Notes: a model not told the origin generated them from the sequence alone. Positions 7,694 through 15,062 are shown, numbered from the stretch's first letter. The stretch: DNA of 15,746 bases from Thaumarchaeota archaeon UBA160 (GCA_002506605.1 DAXX01000012.1:5394-21139); one strand, 5' to 3'. Made by a program: numbers and translations.

Positions 7694-8626
7694 TTAGTAA
7701 AGAAGTCTAGAATAAAGAACTGAATAAGCTTCTTCAAGGGTTGCCTTTTTACCTGAGTTTACAGCCTTTTGCATTTCGTTTGCAACCTCTAGAGCTTTTA
7801 GCGCTACCTTCACCCCTGTTAACTCATCTTCTTCGCTAACCTTAAACTCAACCTTTTTTTCTTCCCCATAATAAGGGGAAACTATCAGGAGGATGCTGCC
7901 AAACCCGATCCTAACGCCTTTGCTTCTTAACCTTCTTGAATAGAACTCGCTGAGCAGAGCCATGACAGAAGATTCCATAGAAGTTGATAGAGCGCCCATG
8001 TCTTCATACGATTTGGCCCTAGCCTCTATGATCCATGGTATAGAAGATCTTCTTTCAGGATCTTCGTCTGCATAAAGCGTGTCCTTGGTAATACCAGGGC
8101 CGAACCAGAACCTTTTTTCAAGGTTTAATTTCCCTACAGCTTCAGCTATTGTAAGCAAAGTAACTATGTCTGACCTTGCGGGCCATTCCGGCGGGGCTAT
8201 TTTGTTAGTCGCCCCTTCGTTCCTGACTATTCCAGTTTCAGCAACAAATTCCCCAGGTTTTACAAAACTTGACCAGCTACCAGCTGTACCAACTCTTATG
8301 CTGAACACCTTTCTTGATATATTGTAATCAACGTTTGCAAGGTATTCAGTATAAACTATTTCGGCAGAACCGGGTCCCATCCCTGTGCAGAACAAAGTAA
8401 CAGGTAGATCCCCATATTTACCATTGTAAACGTAGAGCCCCCTGTTTTTGCTTATAGGCTCTACGTTTTTTAAAAGAGATAAAGAGCTCTCTATCCTCTC
8501 AGGACTTCCCGCATTAACAGAATATGGGCTGAGCGTTCCTTCTCTGGCCTTTATATGATATGATCTCCCTGAACTGTCCCTAAATATTTCTTCAAATATC
8601 CCCATGCAATTAATAACGCTTGCCAT
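7694..8626 (-). CDS. Nucleoside phosphorylase, PNP/UDP family (uridine phosphorylase-like)
   Basis: A 310-residue enzyme of the NP-I fold that splits a nucleoside with phosphate into base and ribose 1-phosphate. Visible family motifs in order: TGMGPGSAEI (81-90), IRVGTAGSW (110-118) with the phosphate-binding Arg, KPGEFVAETGIVRNEGAT (123-140), FGPGITKDTLYAD (175-187) and STSMESSVMALL (214-225) with the ribose-binding Met217-Glu218. The GITKDTLY segment resembles uridine phosphorylases more than purine enzymes, but substrate choice is not proven. At 310 residues it is longer than the usual roughly 250-280, mainly through a lengthened N-terminus. ATG at 8626 follows an in-frame stop closely; ATG at 8605 (residue 8) is an alternative. 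It is divergent from a UPRT-like gene, consistent with uracil salvage. Confidence 0.85.
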   Translation of the reverse strand: MASVINCMGIFEEIFRDSSGRSYHIKAREGTLSPYSVNAGSPERIESSLSLLKNVEPISKNRGLYVYNGKYGDLPVTLFCTGMGPGSAEIVYTEYLANVDYNISRKVFSIRVGTAGSWSSFVKPGEFVAETGIVRNEGATNKIAPPEWPARSDIVTLLTIAEAVGKLNLEKRFWFGPGITKDTLYADEDPERRSSIPWIIEARAKSYEDMGALSTSMESSVMALLSEFYSRRLRSKGVRIGFGSILLIVSPYYGEEKKVEFKVSEEDELTGVKVALKALEVANEMQKAVNSGKKATLEEAYSVLYSRLLY

Positions 8627-8647
8627 ATGTATATTTTTTGCTAACTT

Positions 8648-8659
8648 CCCTATCTAGGG
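8648..8659. promoter_or_regulatory. Inverted repeat at the predicted transcription start of the phosphorylase gene
   Basis: CCCTATCTAGGG has 5-bp arms around a 2-base centre. It falls at or just after the start site predicted from the TATA box at 8685-8692. A repressor site or a short leader hairpin is possible; it could also be chance. Confidence 0.25.
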
Positions 8660-8684
8660 CTTGTCTCGCTGCATAACAGCATCA

Positions 8685-8692
8685 ATTTATAT
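8685..8692 (-). promoter_or_regulatory. TATA box of the nucleoside phosphorylase gene
   Basis: On the minus strand ATATAAAT within TTATATAAATTG is a strong TATA match. It predicts transcription from about 8662 and hence a leader of roughly 36 bases before the ATG at 8626, unlike the leaderless neighbours. Confidence 0.5.
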
Positions 8693-8834
8693 AATAGCTT
8701 CTGCAAGATGGAAATTCCGGCACAAAAAGCAATAAAGAACAGAGCGATTTATAAGATGCGTATAATCAAAGCTCACATTTTAATTAGACGCTTTGTAAAA
8801 ACTTTTTCAAAAAGGCTAACAAACTCAGAAAAGT

Positions 8835-8845
8835 TTTATTAAAAG
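8835..8845 (+). promoter_or_regulatory. TATA box of the UPRT-like gene, leaderless
   Basis: TTTATTAAAAG is centred about 25 bases before the ATG at 8865, so the mRNA should begin at the ATG. An inverted repeat CTTTTTCAAAAAG lies just upstream at 8802-8814 and might be a regulator site, though it is low in complexity. Confidence 0.55.
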
Positions 8846-8864
8846 GCATACAGCATAAAAAGCG

Positions 8865-9869
8865 ATGGCATCTTCTACGCTTAAGGATAAAATTTTTAGA
8901 TCCTTTGATTTTTCAACATCTTTCACAAAGTATTACAGCTCAAATGGCCTTAATGTATACAAGCTTTCAGATAACCAGTTCGTTGTAGATTCACAGGAGG
9001 GAAGGGAAATAGCGTGCTATCCGCAGATCGTTGGCGAAAAGTTTGAATCGTTGAACTACAGACTTGCTAAGAAGTTTGTGGACTTTCTTGGCAATGAATC
9101 TTTGTTTTCTGAAAAAATACTGATGCAGCACGTGCTAAGGGCCTCTCTAGGTTATAAGGTATATGATGCCTTAAAAGAAAAAGGAATCAGCTTTATAAAT
9201 TCATGGTCAAGGCCCCTTTACAAATATGTTTCCTTCAGGAAACATGTAGAGAGAGAGCTTACTATGACCTACGATGAGCCCCAAACACTGCCCTCAGGGG
9301 AATACGTTGTTTTAAAACCCGATACTGAAGCCACAGGTAACACCTCTCTTTTTGTTTTAGAAAACCTTTTTAAAAAGTGCTTGCAGAGCGGATGCAGAAT
9401 AAAGAAGGTTGTTTTCTATGGATTCATTTCTTCTAAAGCTATCAAAGTTTTAGATGAATATTTGCGCAGAAACAAAGCAGAAGGGATCTATTATGCTATT
9501 GAAAACATAACTCCCCTTGCAGAAAACGGGTACGACATGCCGCTTTATGGTTTAGACGAATCTCGCTATGAAAAGGATGGGATCAAGGTCAGGCTGTCAG
9601 CATCGGTTCCAGAAGAAATTTTAGATAAGATGATTGACTGCTATTATCCCGGCATGGACCAACCTGGGGACTGGTCTGAAAGACAGGTCAGGCTTTTTGA
9701 CGGCAAAGAATGGAAGGATGTTGATCCAAAGGTTCATGCTGAGAGGAGCCTAAGCGTTCTTGAAAAACTAAGAGAAATAAGCAAAGATGAAATATGGTAC
9801 GATCAGGTTCATGAGAATATTTACAATAAAATAAAAGATGACCTTTTGAAAATTTTAAGTATGACTTAG
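8865..9869 (+). CDS. Uracil phosphoribosyltransferase-like protein, divergent and enlarged
   Basis: A 334-residue soluble protein. Three segments line up in order with uracil phosphoribosyltransferase: LRASLG (91-96) with the family's LRAGLG; VVLKPDTEATGNT (148-160) with the PRPP loop, usually DPMLATGGT; and NGYDMPLYGLDES (221-233) with the uracil-recognition tail GYIVPGLGDAG. The segment KKVVFYGFISSKAIKVL (180-196) fits the strand and helix that follow the PRPP loop. The family is usually about 210 residues; here there are roughly 60-80 extra residues in front and 100 behind, ending in a charged helical region. The first Asp of the PRPP loop is replaced by Pro152 while Asp153 remains, so activity is uncertain. 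Divergence from a uridine-phosphorylase-like gene supports pyrimidine salvage. Its end overlaps the end of atpK by 15 bases, tail to tail. Function is inferred. Confidence 0.5.
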   Translation: MASSTLKDKIFRSFDFSTSFTKYYSSNGLNVYKLSDNQFVVDSQEGREIACYPQIVGEKFESLNYRLAKKFVDFLGNESLFSEKILMQHVLRASLGYKVYDALKEKGISFINSWSRPLYKYVSFRKHVERELTMTYDEPQTLPSGEYVVLKPDTEATGNTSLFVLENLFKKCLQSGCRIKKVVFYGFISSKAIKVLDEYLRRNKAEGIYYAIENITPLAENGYDMPLYGLDESRYEKDGIKVRLSASVPEEILDKMIDCYYPGMDQPGDWSERQVRLFDGKEWKDVDPKVHAERSLSVLEKLREISKDEIWYDQVHENIYNKIKDDLLKILSMT

Positions 9870-10127
9870 AATAAGTATCGCTATCACTATACCGTAGATT
9901 GCTACCGCTTCTCCAAGCGCTACCATGATAAGCGAGAAAGACCTGACTTCAGGTCTTTCTGGATGTTCAGCAACTGCGGCAGTTGCAGCCGCACCGGCAC
10001 CTCCTATCGCTATACCTGCTCCCAATGCAGCTAAACCAAAAGCTATCCCTGCGCCCACAGTGTTACCAAGCGTGTTTAAAGACTGATAAATCATTAATAT
10101 TAACGGTATTATCAATTCTCCTATCAT
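9855..10127 (-). CDS. atpK: A-type ATP synthase subunit K (proteolipid c)
   Basis: A 90-residue hairpin membrane protein that forms the rotating ring of the A1Ao ATPase. Helix 1 (about 22-52) is rich in Gly and Ala. The polar loop HPERPEVRSF (55-64) contacts the central stalk. Helix 2 (about 65-87) carries the ion-binding Glu73 in LGEAVAIYG. Residue 74 next to this Glu is Ala rather than Ser or Thr, which hints at protons rather than sodium as the coupling ion; this is an inference. A short N-terminal hydrophobic stretch (about residues 3-14) precedes helix 1 and may be a leader or an extended helix. The ATG is preceded by GGTGAG ten bases upstream. It is the last gene of the operon and ends within the convergent UPRT-like gene. 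Confidence 0.92.
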   Translation of the reverse strand: MIGELIIPLILMIYQSLNTLGNTVGAGIAFGLAALGAGIAIGGAGAAATAAVAEHPERPEVRSFSLIMVALGEAVAIYGIVIAILILSHT

Positions 10128-10130
10128 ATA

Positions 10131-10262
10131 CTATTTCTCACCCGCTGTTTTAAGCTTTTTTATGTATTCTTCCTTTAACTTTTCATATTCATCATCTAAT
10201 TTTTTGCTGTATTCTTGGTGCTTCTTTTTTATCTGTTCCTTAGCTTCGTCAAACGCTTCCAA
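10131..10262 (-). CDS. Small coiled-coil protein in the place of ATPase subunit epsilon
   Basis: A 43-codon open frame between atpD and atpK. The product is extremely rich in Lys and Glu with almost no hydrophobic core (EEYIKKLKTAGEK at the end) and should form one charged helix. It starts with TTG at 10260-10262, overlapping the end of atpD by 14 bases. GGTGA lies six bases before this TTG, and its stop lies three bases before the atpK start. The Sulfolobus ATPase operon has a small epsilon gene at this same place between gamma (D) and the proteolipid, so I infer the same role. An alternative is a short relative of the peripheral-stalk subunit H/G. Sequence similarity to either was not tested. 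Confidence 0.6.
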   Translation of the reverse strand: MEAFDEAKEQIKKKHQEYSKKLDDEYEKLKEEYIKKLKTAGEK

Positions 10263-10866
10263 CAGCTTTCACCATTTTATCTCTAACCTTCTTTATCCTA
10301 TTAAGCTCTTCCCTGTCCCTCTCTTCCAGAGTTATTGATATGGAGGCTATCTTTTGTTCCGTCTCTGGTATTACAACCTTTTCAAGCGCATTGATCAGCT
10401 TATCAGTGTCTCTGAGGTCCTTTATCAGCTTCAGTATAAATGACTTAAGCCAAGCCGAATCAATTAGATAGTTTATAAGTTTATCACTGTTATGAAAGAA
10501 GTTGTACTGAGCATTTGTCGTTGGAGTTATTAATCTTCTCGAAACTATGGCCGGCATCCAGTAATGAACGTCCATGTACCTTTCTCTTTTAAGGTCAACT
10601 TCAAGCCCTCCTTCAAGAAACTTCGAAATTGCAACAATTTCATCGTAGCTCATGCTTGCAACCAGTAAAGCGTATTCTTCATAAGCAACTTTAAGTTCTT
10701 CCAGAAACCTGCCTAGAACCGAAGAGACCTGAGGCCCGACTTCTGAAATTTTTTGCAGTATAACATCCTTTTTTGTAGAAAGTATTTTATCAACATCTTT
10801 TGTAGCCTGAAGCTCCCTTTTCTGCCTCAACAATTCAGATTTAGATATTACGTTTCTGAACGACAC
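10249..10866 (-). CDS. atpD: A-type ATP synthase subunit D (central stalk)
   Basis: A 205-residue protein of the normal length for the subunit that forms the rotating central shaft through the A3B3 head. The N-terminus SKSELLRQKRELQATKDVDKILS (residues 8-30) is the family hallmark long helix, with the LLRQKREL core. The C-terminal half again forms a long helix (VVIPETEQKIASI, residues 164-176), giving the antiparallel coiled coil. The start is GTG at 10864-10866, preceded by GGTG seven bases upstream and overlapping the end of atpB by 26 bases. The small epsilon-like gene overlaps its 3' end. Tight overlaps suggest coupled translation. Confidence 0.9.
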   Translation of the reverse strand: MSFRNVISKSELLRQKRELQATKDVDKILSTKKDVILQKISEVGPQVSSVLGRFLEELKVAYEEYALLVASMSYDEIVAISKFLEGGLEVDLKRERYMDVHYWMPAIVSRRLITPTTNAQYNFFHNSDKLINYLIDSAWLKSFILKLIKDLRDTDKLINALEKVVIPETEQKIASISITLEERDREELNRIKKVRDKMVKAVGSV

Positions 10867-12232
10867 TTAGGTACACCTTCTTGCTCTTTTCGCTTATGTT
10901 TGTCCACTCGCTTTCAGGTAGTATAGAGAGCACGTCCCATGCAAGGTTGAGAGTTGTATCTATGTCCCTGTTTTCATATGGATCCTGCTTCATAAACTTG
11001 CTCTCAAAGGCATCAGCAAACTGAAGATACTTCTTTGAGGACTCCGGTATCCCTTCCTCTCCAACTATCTCTGCAAGCGACCTCACGTCCATAGCCTTTG
11101 AGTATGAATTGTAAAGCTGATCGCTGAGCTCCTTGTGATCGGCTCTAGTTTTGCCTTCTCCAACGCCATCTTTCATTAGCCTGCTGAGGCTCATGAGAAC
11201 ATTCACGGGCGGATAGATGCCTTTATGATACAGATCTTTGCTCAGAACTATCTGCCCTTCAGTGATGTACGCCGTAAGATCAGGTATAGGGTGAGTAATG
11301 TCGTCAGCAGGCATTGACAAGATCGGAAGCTGAGTAAGGCTGCCTTTTCTTCCTGTAATCCTTCCTGATCTTTCAAAAATTGTTGCAAGATCTGTATAAA
11401 GATAGCCTGGATAACCCCTCCTGCTGGGCACTTCCTCCCTCATCATGCTTATTTCTCTCAACGCTTCACCATAGTTAGTCATATCAGTAAGTATGGCCAG
11501 AACGTGAAATCCCTCTTCAAATGCAAGATATTCGGCGGCAGTCAGCGCTACCCTCGGGGTCACTATCCTTTCAACTGCTGGGTCCTCTGCCAGGTTTAGG
11601 AAGAGAACGCTCCTCTTGAGCGCGCCAGATTCTTCCAGCTCTTTTCTGAAGAACATCGCTGTATCGGCTGGAACTCCTATGGCAGCAAATACCACAGCGA
11701 ACTCTTCACCCTTAGCTATGGTCGCCTGTCTTGCTATCTGGGCTGCAAGCATATCGTGGGGCAACCCTGAACCTGAAAATATTGGCAACTTTTGTCCCCT
11801 AACCATGCTGAGCATCCCATCGATTACAGAAACACCCGTTTGTATGAATTCATCCGGATATTCCCTCTTATACGGGTTCAGTATCTTGCCGTTTATATCT
11901 AGCTCTTCTACCCCTACAGGTTCAGGCATTCCATCTATTGGCCTCCCGAGACCGTCGAATATCCTGCCAAGAAGCTCGTTTGAAACAGAGAGCTCGAGCG
12001 GTCTTCCTAAGAACCTAACTTTAACGCCGCGCGGAGACAGTCCCTGCGTTCCTTCAAAAACCTCTACAACAGCTATATCTTCGCTAACTTGCAAAGACCT
12101 TCCTAGCCTCTTTTCGCCATTTTCTAGCTCAATTTCAACTAGCTCCTCATAGCCAAGCTTTCCGTTCGTCCTTATGACCATCAGAGAACCCTTTATGCTC
12201 TGGACGCTGCTGAAGGTTATGCTCCCGCTCAA
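10841..12232 (-). CDS. atpB: A-type ATP synthase subunit B (non-catalytic)
   Basis: A 463-residue subunit that alternates with A in the hexameric head. The N-terminal barrel leads into FDGLGRPIDG (92-101). The P-loop position is degenerate, IFSGSGLPHDMLAAQIARQA (151-170), as is normal for non-catalytic B subunits. Further on come AIGVPADTAMFF, LAEDPAVERI, the conserved DMTNYGEALREIS and the tail segment SLSRLMKDGVGEGKT. The start is TTG at 12230-12232, which shares two bases with the TGA stop of atpA. GGTGA lies eight bases before it, with a GGAG nearer still. This start gives a typical N-terminus, and no better one is present. Confidence 0.95.
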   Translation of the reverse strand: MSGSITFSSVQSIKGSLMVIRTNGKLGYEELVEIELENGEKRLGRSLQVSEDIAVVEVFEGTQGLSPRGVKVRFLGRPLELSVSNELLGRIFDGLGRPIDGMPEPVGVEELDINGKILNPYKREYPDEFIQTGVSVIDGMLSMVRGQKLPIFSGSGLPHDMLAAQIARQATIAKGEEFAVVFAAIGVPADTAMFFRKELEESGALKRSVLFLNLAEDPAVERIVTPRVALTAAEYLAFEEGFHVLAILTDMTNYGEALREISMMREEVPSRRGYPGYLYTDLATIFERSGRITGRKGSLTQLPILSMPADDITHPIPDLTAYITEGQIVLSKDLYHKGIYPPVNVLMSLSRLMKDGVGEGKTRADHKELSDQLYNSYSKAMDVRSLAEIVGEEGIPESSKKYLQFADAFESKFMKQDPYENRDIDTTLNLAWDVLSILPESEWTNISEKSKKVYLSVVQKRNI

Positions 12233-13953
12233 AACTCCATCACCTTTTTCATCAAAGCATCAAACTCCTCCTTACCCTTTACGTTAAACCTGGCCCTTAT
12301 AACTTCAAGGTAAAGCGGGCTTGACCTTATCTCTTCCACTGTAGTTCCGCCTTTCAGCTTTTCCTTTGCCCTTTCGTAAAATGTCAATATGAGCTTCAAC
12401 AAATAATACTGAACCGCGGGCGGCGTGTACCTGTCTACTTCATGGTAAGCGCTCTGTTTCAAGAATCCCTCCCTGAGCATGTTGGCTGCCTCTAGTAAGA
12501 GCTTTTCATCCTCAGGGAGGACTTCTGGACCGAGAAGCCTAACTATATTCCTAAGGCTTTCTTCTTTAAACAGTATGTCCAGAGCTTGCCTTCTCAACGT
12601 CTCAAATTCAGTTGACACGTTTAAGCTCCACCAGTCAGAGAGAGGTTCAACATATGATGAATAGCTCGAAATCCAATTGACGGCTGGATAATGCCTAGAG
12701 TATGCCAAGTTTGGATCGAGAAGCCAGAAAGCCTTAACGTACCTTAAAGTATGGGTCGTAACAGGTTCTGTAAAGTCTCCTCCAGGAGGTGAAACCGCGC
12801 CTATTATTGAGACGCTACCAAAATCTCCTGAGAGAGTTTCAACGTATCCAGCCCTTTCATAGAATGACGCTATCCTAGAAGCCAAGTAAGAAGGATATCC
12901 CTCTTCAGCCGGTATTTCCTCTAGCCTTCCGCTGATCTCCCTTAAAGCTTCAGCCCACCTGCTAGTTGAGTCTGCCAGCATGAGCGAGTCATAACCCATG
13001 TCCCTGTAATATTCTGCCAAAGTTATGCCGACATAAATGCTAGCTTCTCTAGCCGCGACAGGCATGTTGCTTGTGTTCGCTATCATTATGGACTTCTGCA
13101 TTATGGGTTTGCCGCTTATTGGGTCGTTAAGCTTAGGAAAAGTTTTAAGAAGCTCAACCATCTCGTTTCCTCTTTCGCCACAGCCCACATAAACAACAAC
13201 CCTTGAGTTTGCCCAAGATGCCATCTGATGCAGGAGAACAGTTTTGCCCGTGCCAAACCCTCCAGGGACAGCCGCGGAACCTCCTTTTGCAAGCGGGAAA
13301 AACGCATCTATTATCCTTTGTCCAGTTATAAGAGGTTCGGTAGCCACCAATCTTCTTTTTATAGGTCTAGGAACCCTTACCGGCCACTTTTGAATCATAG
13401 ATATGCTGACCTTTTCCCCATTCTGAACTTCCGCTATGGAATCGCTTACCTTGTATTCTCCCTCAGGCGCAACATAAGTCAAATTGCCCTTCACATTTGG
13501 AGGAATCATTATGAAATGTCTGATAAGCTCCGTTTCCTCTACATAGCCTATTTTCTCTCCGCCTTCAACCTTAGTACCTGGCTTTATTACTGGAACAAAA
13601 TGCCAGCTCTTGTTGACGTCAACAGCTTCAGCTGTATATCCTCTAGAAATAGAGTATCCTTCTATGTTGCTCAAAGGTCTCTGCAGACCATCGTATATGT
13701 TCCCTACTATGCCTGGGGCAAGCGTAACTGAAAGAGGAGACCCAAGACCTTCAACCGGCTCTCCAGGCCTTAACCCTGTTGTAAATTCGTAAACCTGGAC
13801 GTATGCGTTATCGCCTTCAACTCTAACGACTTCTCCCACGAGCCCTAGCTCTCCTACCCTGACCATTTCGTTCATCTGAATTCCTGATACGTTTGACGCC
13901 TTTACGACTGTGCCTTTTACTTCTGTTATTTTACCCTTTACTTTCAATTTCAT
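12229..13953 (-). CDS. atpA: A-type ATP synthase subunit A (catalytic)
   Basis: A 574-residue catalytic subunit. The N-terminal barrel (about 1-75) is followed by the non-homologous bulge region typical of A subunits (about 110-195). The nucleotide site VPGGFGTGKTVLLHQMA spans 229-245, with the P-loop Lys237. The catalytic-loop segment GERGNEM follows at 260-266, then NTSNMPVAAREASIY and the Walker B region ADSTSRWAEALREISGRLEE. The P-loop is unusual: most archaeal A subunits read GPFGSGKT, here it is GGFGTGKT. ATG at 13951-13953 is taken as start, but GGTGA abuts it directly; the in-frame TTG two codons later (13945-13947) has GGTGA at a better six-base spacing and would shorten the protein by two residues. 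It overlaps atpE by 23 bases. Confidence 0.96.
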   Translation of the reverse strand: MKLKVKGKITEVKGTVVKASNVSGIQMNEMVRVGELGLVGEVVRVEGDNAYVQVYEFTTGLRPGEPVEGLGSPLSVTLAPGIVGNIYDGLQRPLSNIEGYSISRGYTAEAVDVNKSWHFVPVIKPGTKVEGGEKIGYVEETELIRHFIMIPPNVKGNLTYVAPEGEYKVSDSIAEVQNGEKVSISMIQKWPVRVPRPIKRRLVATEPLITGQRIIDAFFPLAKGGSAAVPGGFGTGKTVLLHQMASWANSRVVVYVGCGERGNEMVELLKTFPKLNDPISGKPIMQKSIMIANTSNMPVAAREASIYVGITLAEYYRDMGYDSLMLADSTSRWAEALREISGRLEEIPAEEGYPSYLASRIASFYERAGYVETLSGDFGSVSIIGAVSPPGGDFTEPVTTHTLRYVKAFWLLDPNLAYSRHYPAVNWISSYSSYVEPLSDWWSLNVSTEFETLRRQALDILFKEESLRNIVRLLGPEVLPEDEKLLLEAANMLREGFLKQSAYHEVDRYTPPAVQYYLLKLILTFYERAKEKLKGGTTVEEIRSSPLYLEVIRARFNVKGKEEFDALMKKVMEF

Positions 13954-14494
13954 TCACCTTATTTATAACAGCCCTCTTCAATTCCTTTTTTATATCATAA
14001 AGCATCCTGTTGAGGTCATACGTTATGTTTTCTTCACCTTTTTTAAACAAAAAGCCTCTGTCAAAATCGGCTACGCCGCTTAATTTTACTTTATATTTTT
14101 TTGCAATCTTCTTAAGGCTTTCCTGGTCAAGTTTGCCAGCATAGACCTCAAAACCTTCCCCTGCGCTTTTTAAGCCGTTAGAAAATAGCTTTTCAAGTAT
14201 CATATAATATTTATCACTTTCTAAAAATTCTTGATATGCTTCAGAAATAAGCTTTTCTAAAAGTTCGTCCTCCTTCACGCTGAGCGTCCTTTTACCTTCA
14301 AGCTCTTGCTGAGACGTCCTAACAAGCCTTTCTTTTTCAGCTGCTCGTTTAGCGTCTTCGATTATTTTTTCTCCTTCGTTAATGGCCTCATTTTTTGCCT
14401 GATCTATGATGTTCAATGATTCATTCAAAGCTTTGTTGAGCATCTCTAAAGCGGCACTCTTCTCCCTTTCTATAATAGAATTTATGCTCTCCAT
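13931..14494 (-). CDS. atpE: A-type ATP synthase subunit E (peripheral stalk)
   Basis: A 187-residue protein with the expected two parts: a long, charged N-terminal helix (about 1-85, with repeats such as INEGEKIIEDAKRAAEKERL) that forms the outer stalk coiled coil, and a small C-terminal domain (about 90-187) that caps the head. FEVYAGKLDQESLKKIAKKY (119-138) and the closing segment YDLNRMLYDIKKELKRAVI fit the family. In the complex it pairs with a coiled-coil partner (G/H), which is absent here unless the small gene at 10131-10262 takes that part. The ATG has AAGGT about ten bases upstream, and the gene starts directly after the atpF stop. Confidence 0.85.
   Translation of the reverse strand: MESINSIIEREKSAALEMLNKALNESLNIIDQAKNEAINEGEKIIEDAKRAAEKERLVRTSQQELEGKRTLSVKEDELLEKLISEAYQEFLESDKYYMILEKLFSNGLKSAGEGFEVYAGKLDQESLKKIAKKYKVKLSGVADFDRGFLFKKGEENITYDLNRMLYDIKKELKRAVINKVNEIESKG
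13954..13958 (-). promoter_or_regulatory. GGTGA ribosome binding site that bears on the atpA start
   Basis: On the minus strand GGTGA is immediately followed by ATG (13953-13951) and, six bases later, by an in-frame TTG (13947-13945). Other starts in this operon have the same GGTG core six to ten bases away, so the TTG may be the true start. Confidence 0.45.
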
Positions 14495-14495
14495 T

Positions 14496-14789
14496 TTAGA
14501 AGACCTTCATTACCCTTTTTACTTCGTTTTCAACGCCTGAAGCAGTTTCATAAACATTATATGGCGGGTCCAGAACGAGTATAGGCGGTTCCACGTTCAT
14601 CGAAAGTTCATTGATTTCGCTTTCTATGCCTTTTACAACAGACCTGTCAACCACTATAAGACCGTATCTTGTGGCGTTTGCTTTTATTTGATTGTAAACA
14701 TCGTTTTTATCCTCACTTTCATAACCTATAAAACCGAGTAGCCTAAAGAATGTAACAAATTTTTCAGAACCAATTGCTAAAACTTTCAA
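14496..14789 (-). CDS. atpF: A-type ATP synthase subunit F
   Basis: A 97-residue Rossmann-like subunit of the rotating central stalk, bound to D. The N-terminus MKVLAIGSEKFVTFFRLLGFIGYE is typical (the family pattern is MKVxVIGD...GFRLAGI), and the core strand YGLIVVDRSVV (42-52) and PPILVLDPPY (68-77) match the family's I-V and PxI-L strands. Length is normal at about 100. The start is TTG at 14787-14789; the typical N-terminal sequence supports it. It is the first gene of the operon in this window. The usual upstream genes for subunits I and C are not here: the neighbour is the divergent adenosyltransferase gene. Confidence 0.9.
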   Translation of the reverse strand: MKVLAIGSEKFVTFFRLLGFIGYESEDKNDVYNQIKANATRYGLIVVDRSVVKGIESEINELSMNVEPPILVLDPPYNVYETASGVENEVKRVMKVF

Positions 14790-14817
14790 TCCTTAAATTT
14801 ATATTAGTTTGGCTCTC

Positions 14818-14831
14818 TTTTTATTTTTTAC
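14818..14831 (-). promoter_or_regulatory. atpF: Possible TATA element of the ATP synthase operon
   Basis: On the minus strand TAAAAAATAAAAAG is centred about 35 bases before the TTG at 14789, predicting a leader of about 9 bases. A rival ATTTAAAAAG at about 14851-14860 would give a leader near 40 bases. The region is so AT-rich that neither can be preferred firmly. Confidence 0.3.
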
Positions 14832-15062
14832 TGATAAACAATAATGCAAACTTTTTAAATTAAAATATAAAAATGTTAAAAATCAATGATTTTTTTAAAA
14901 AAAATTTATACAACTTTCTGATCTTTAAACTTAGACATCTTTATAATTTATTTAGTTCCTTTTACTATATTGTTTTATTTTAAACTAAATGATCACAAGG
15001 TTATTTGTTGTTTGTATTAGATATAAAACCTGTTTTCAAGCATTTCAACAAAAAATCTAAAA

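Noticed and set aside
8802..8814. Inverted repeat CTTTTTCAAAAAG upstream of the UPRT-like promoter.
   Set aside because: Low-complexity A and T runs produce such repeats often; kept only as a remark, not called as an operator.
11616..12152. A 178-codon open frame opposite atpB, and similar long frames opposite atpA and reverse gyrase.
   Set aside because: They are antisense shadows of strongly conserved genes, have Ser/Pro-rich low-complexity products and no promoter or ribosome site of their own.
13228..13731. A 167-codon plus-strand frame inside atpA.
   Set aside because: It lies wholly antisense to the catalytic domain of a clear A subunit; its composition is not protein-like.
14860..15060. 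AT-rich stretch considered as a replication origin.
   Set aside because: No repeated origin-recognition boxes were seen and no replication gene (cdc6/orc1, whiP) is near; high A+T alone is not evidence.
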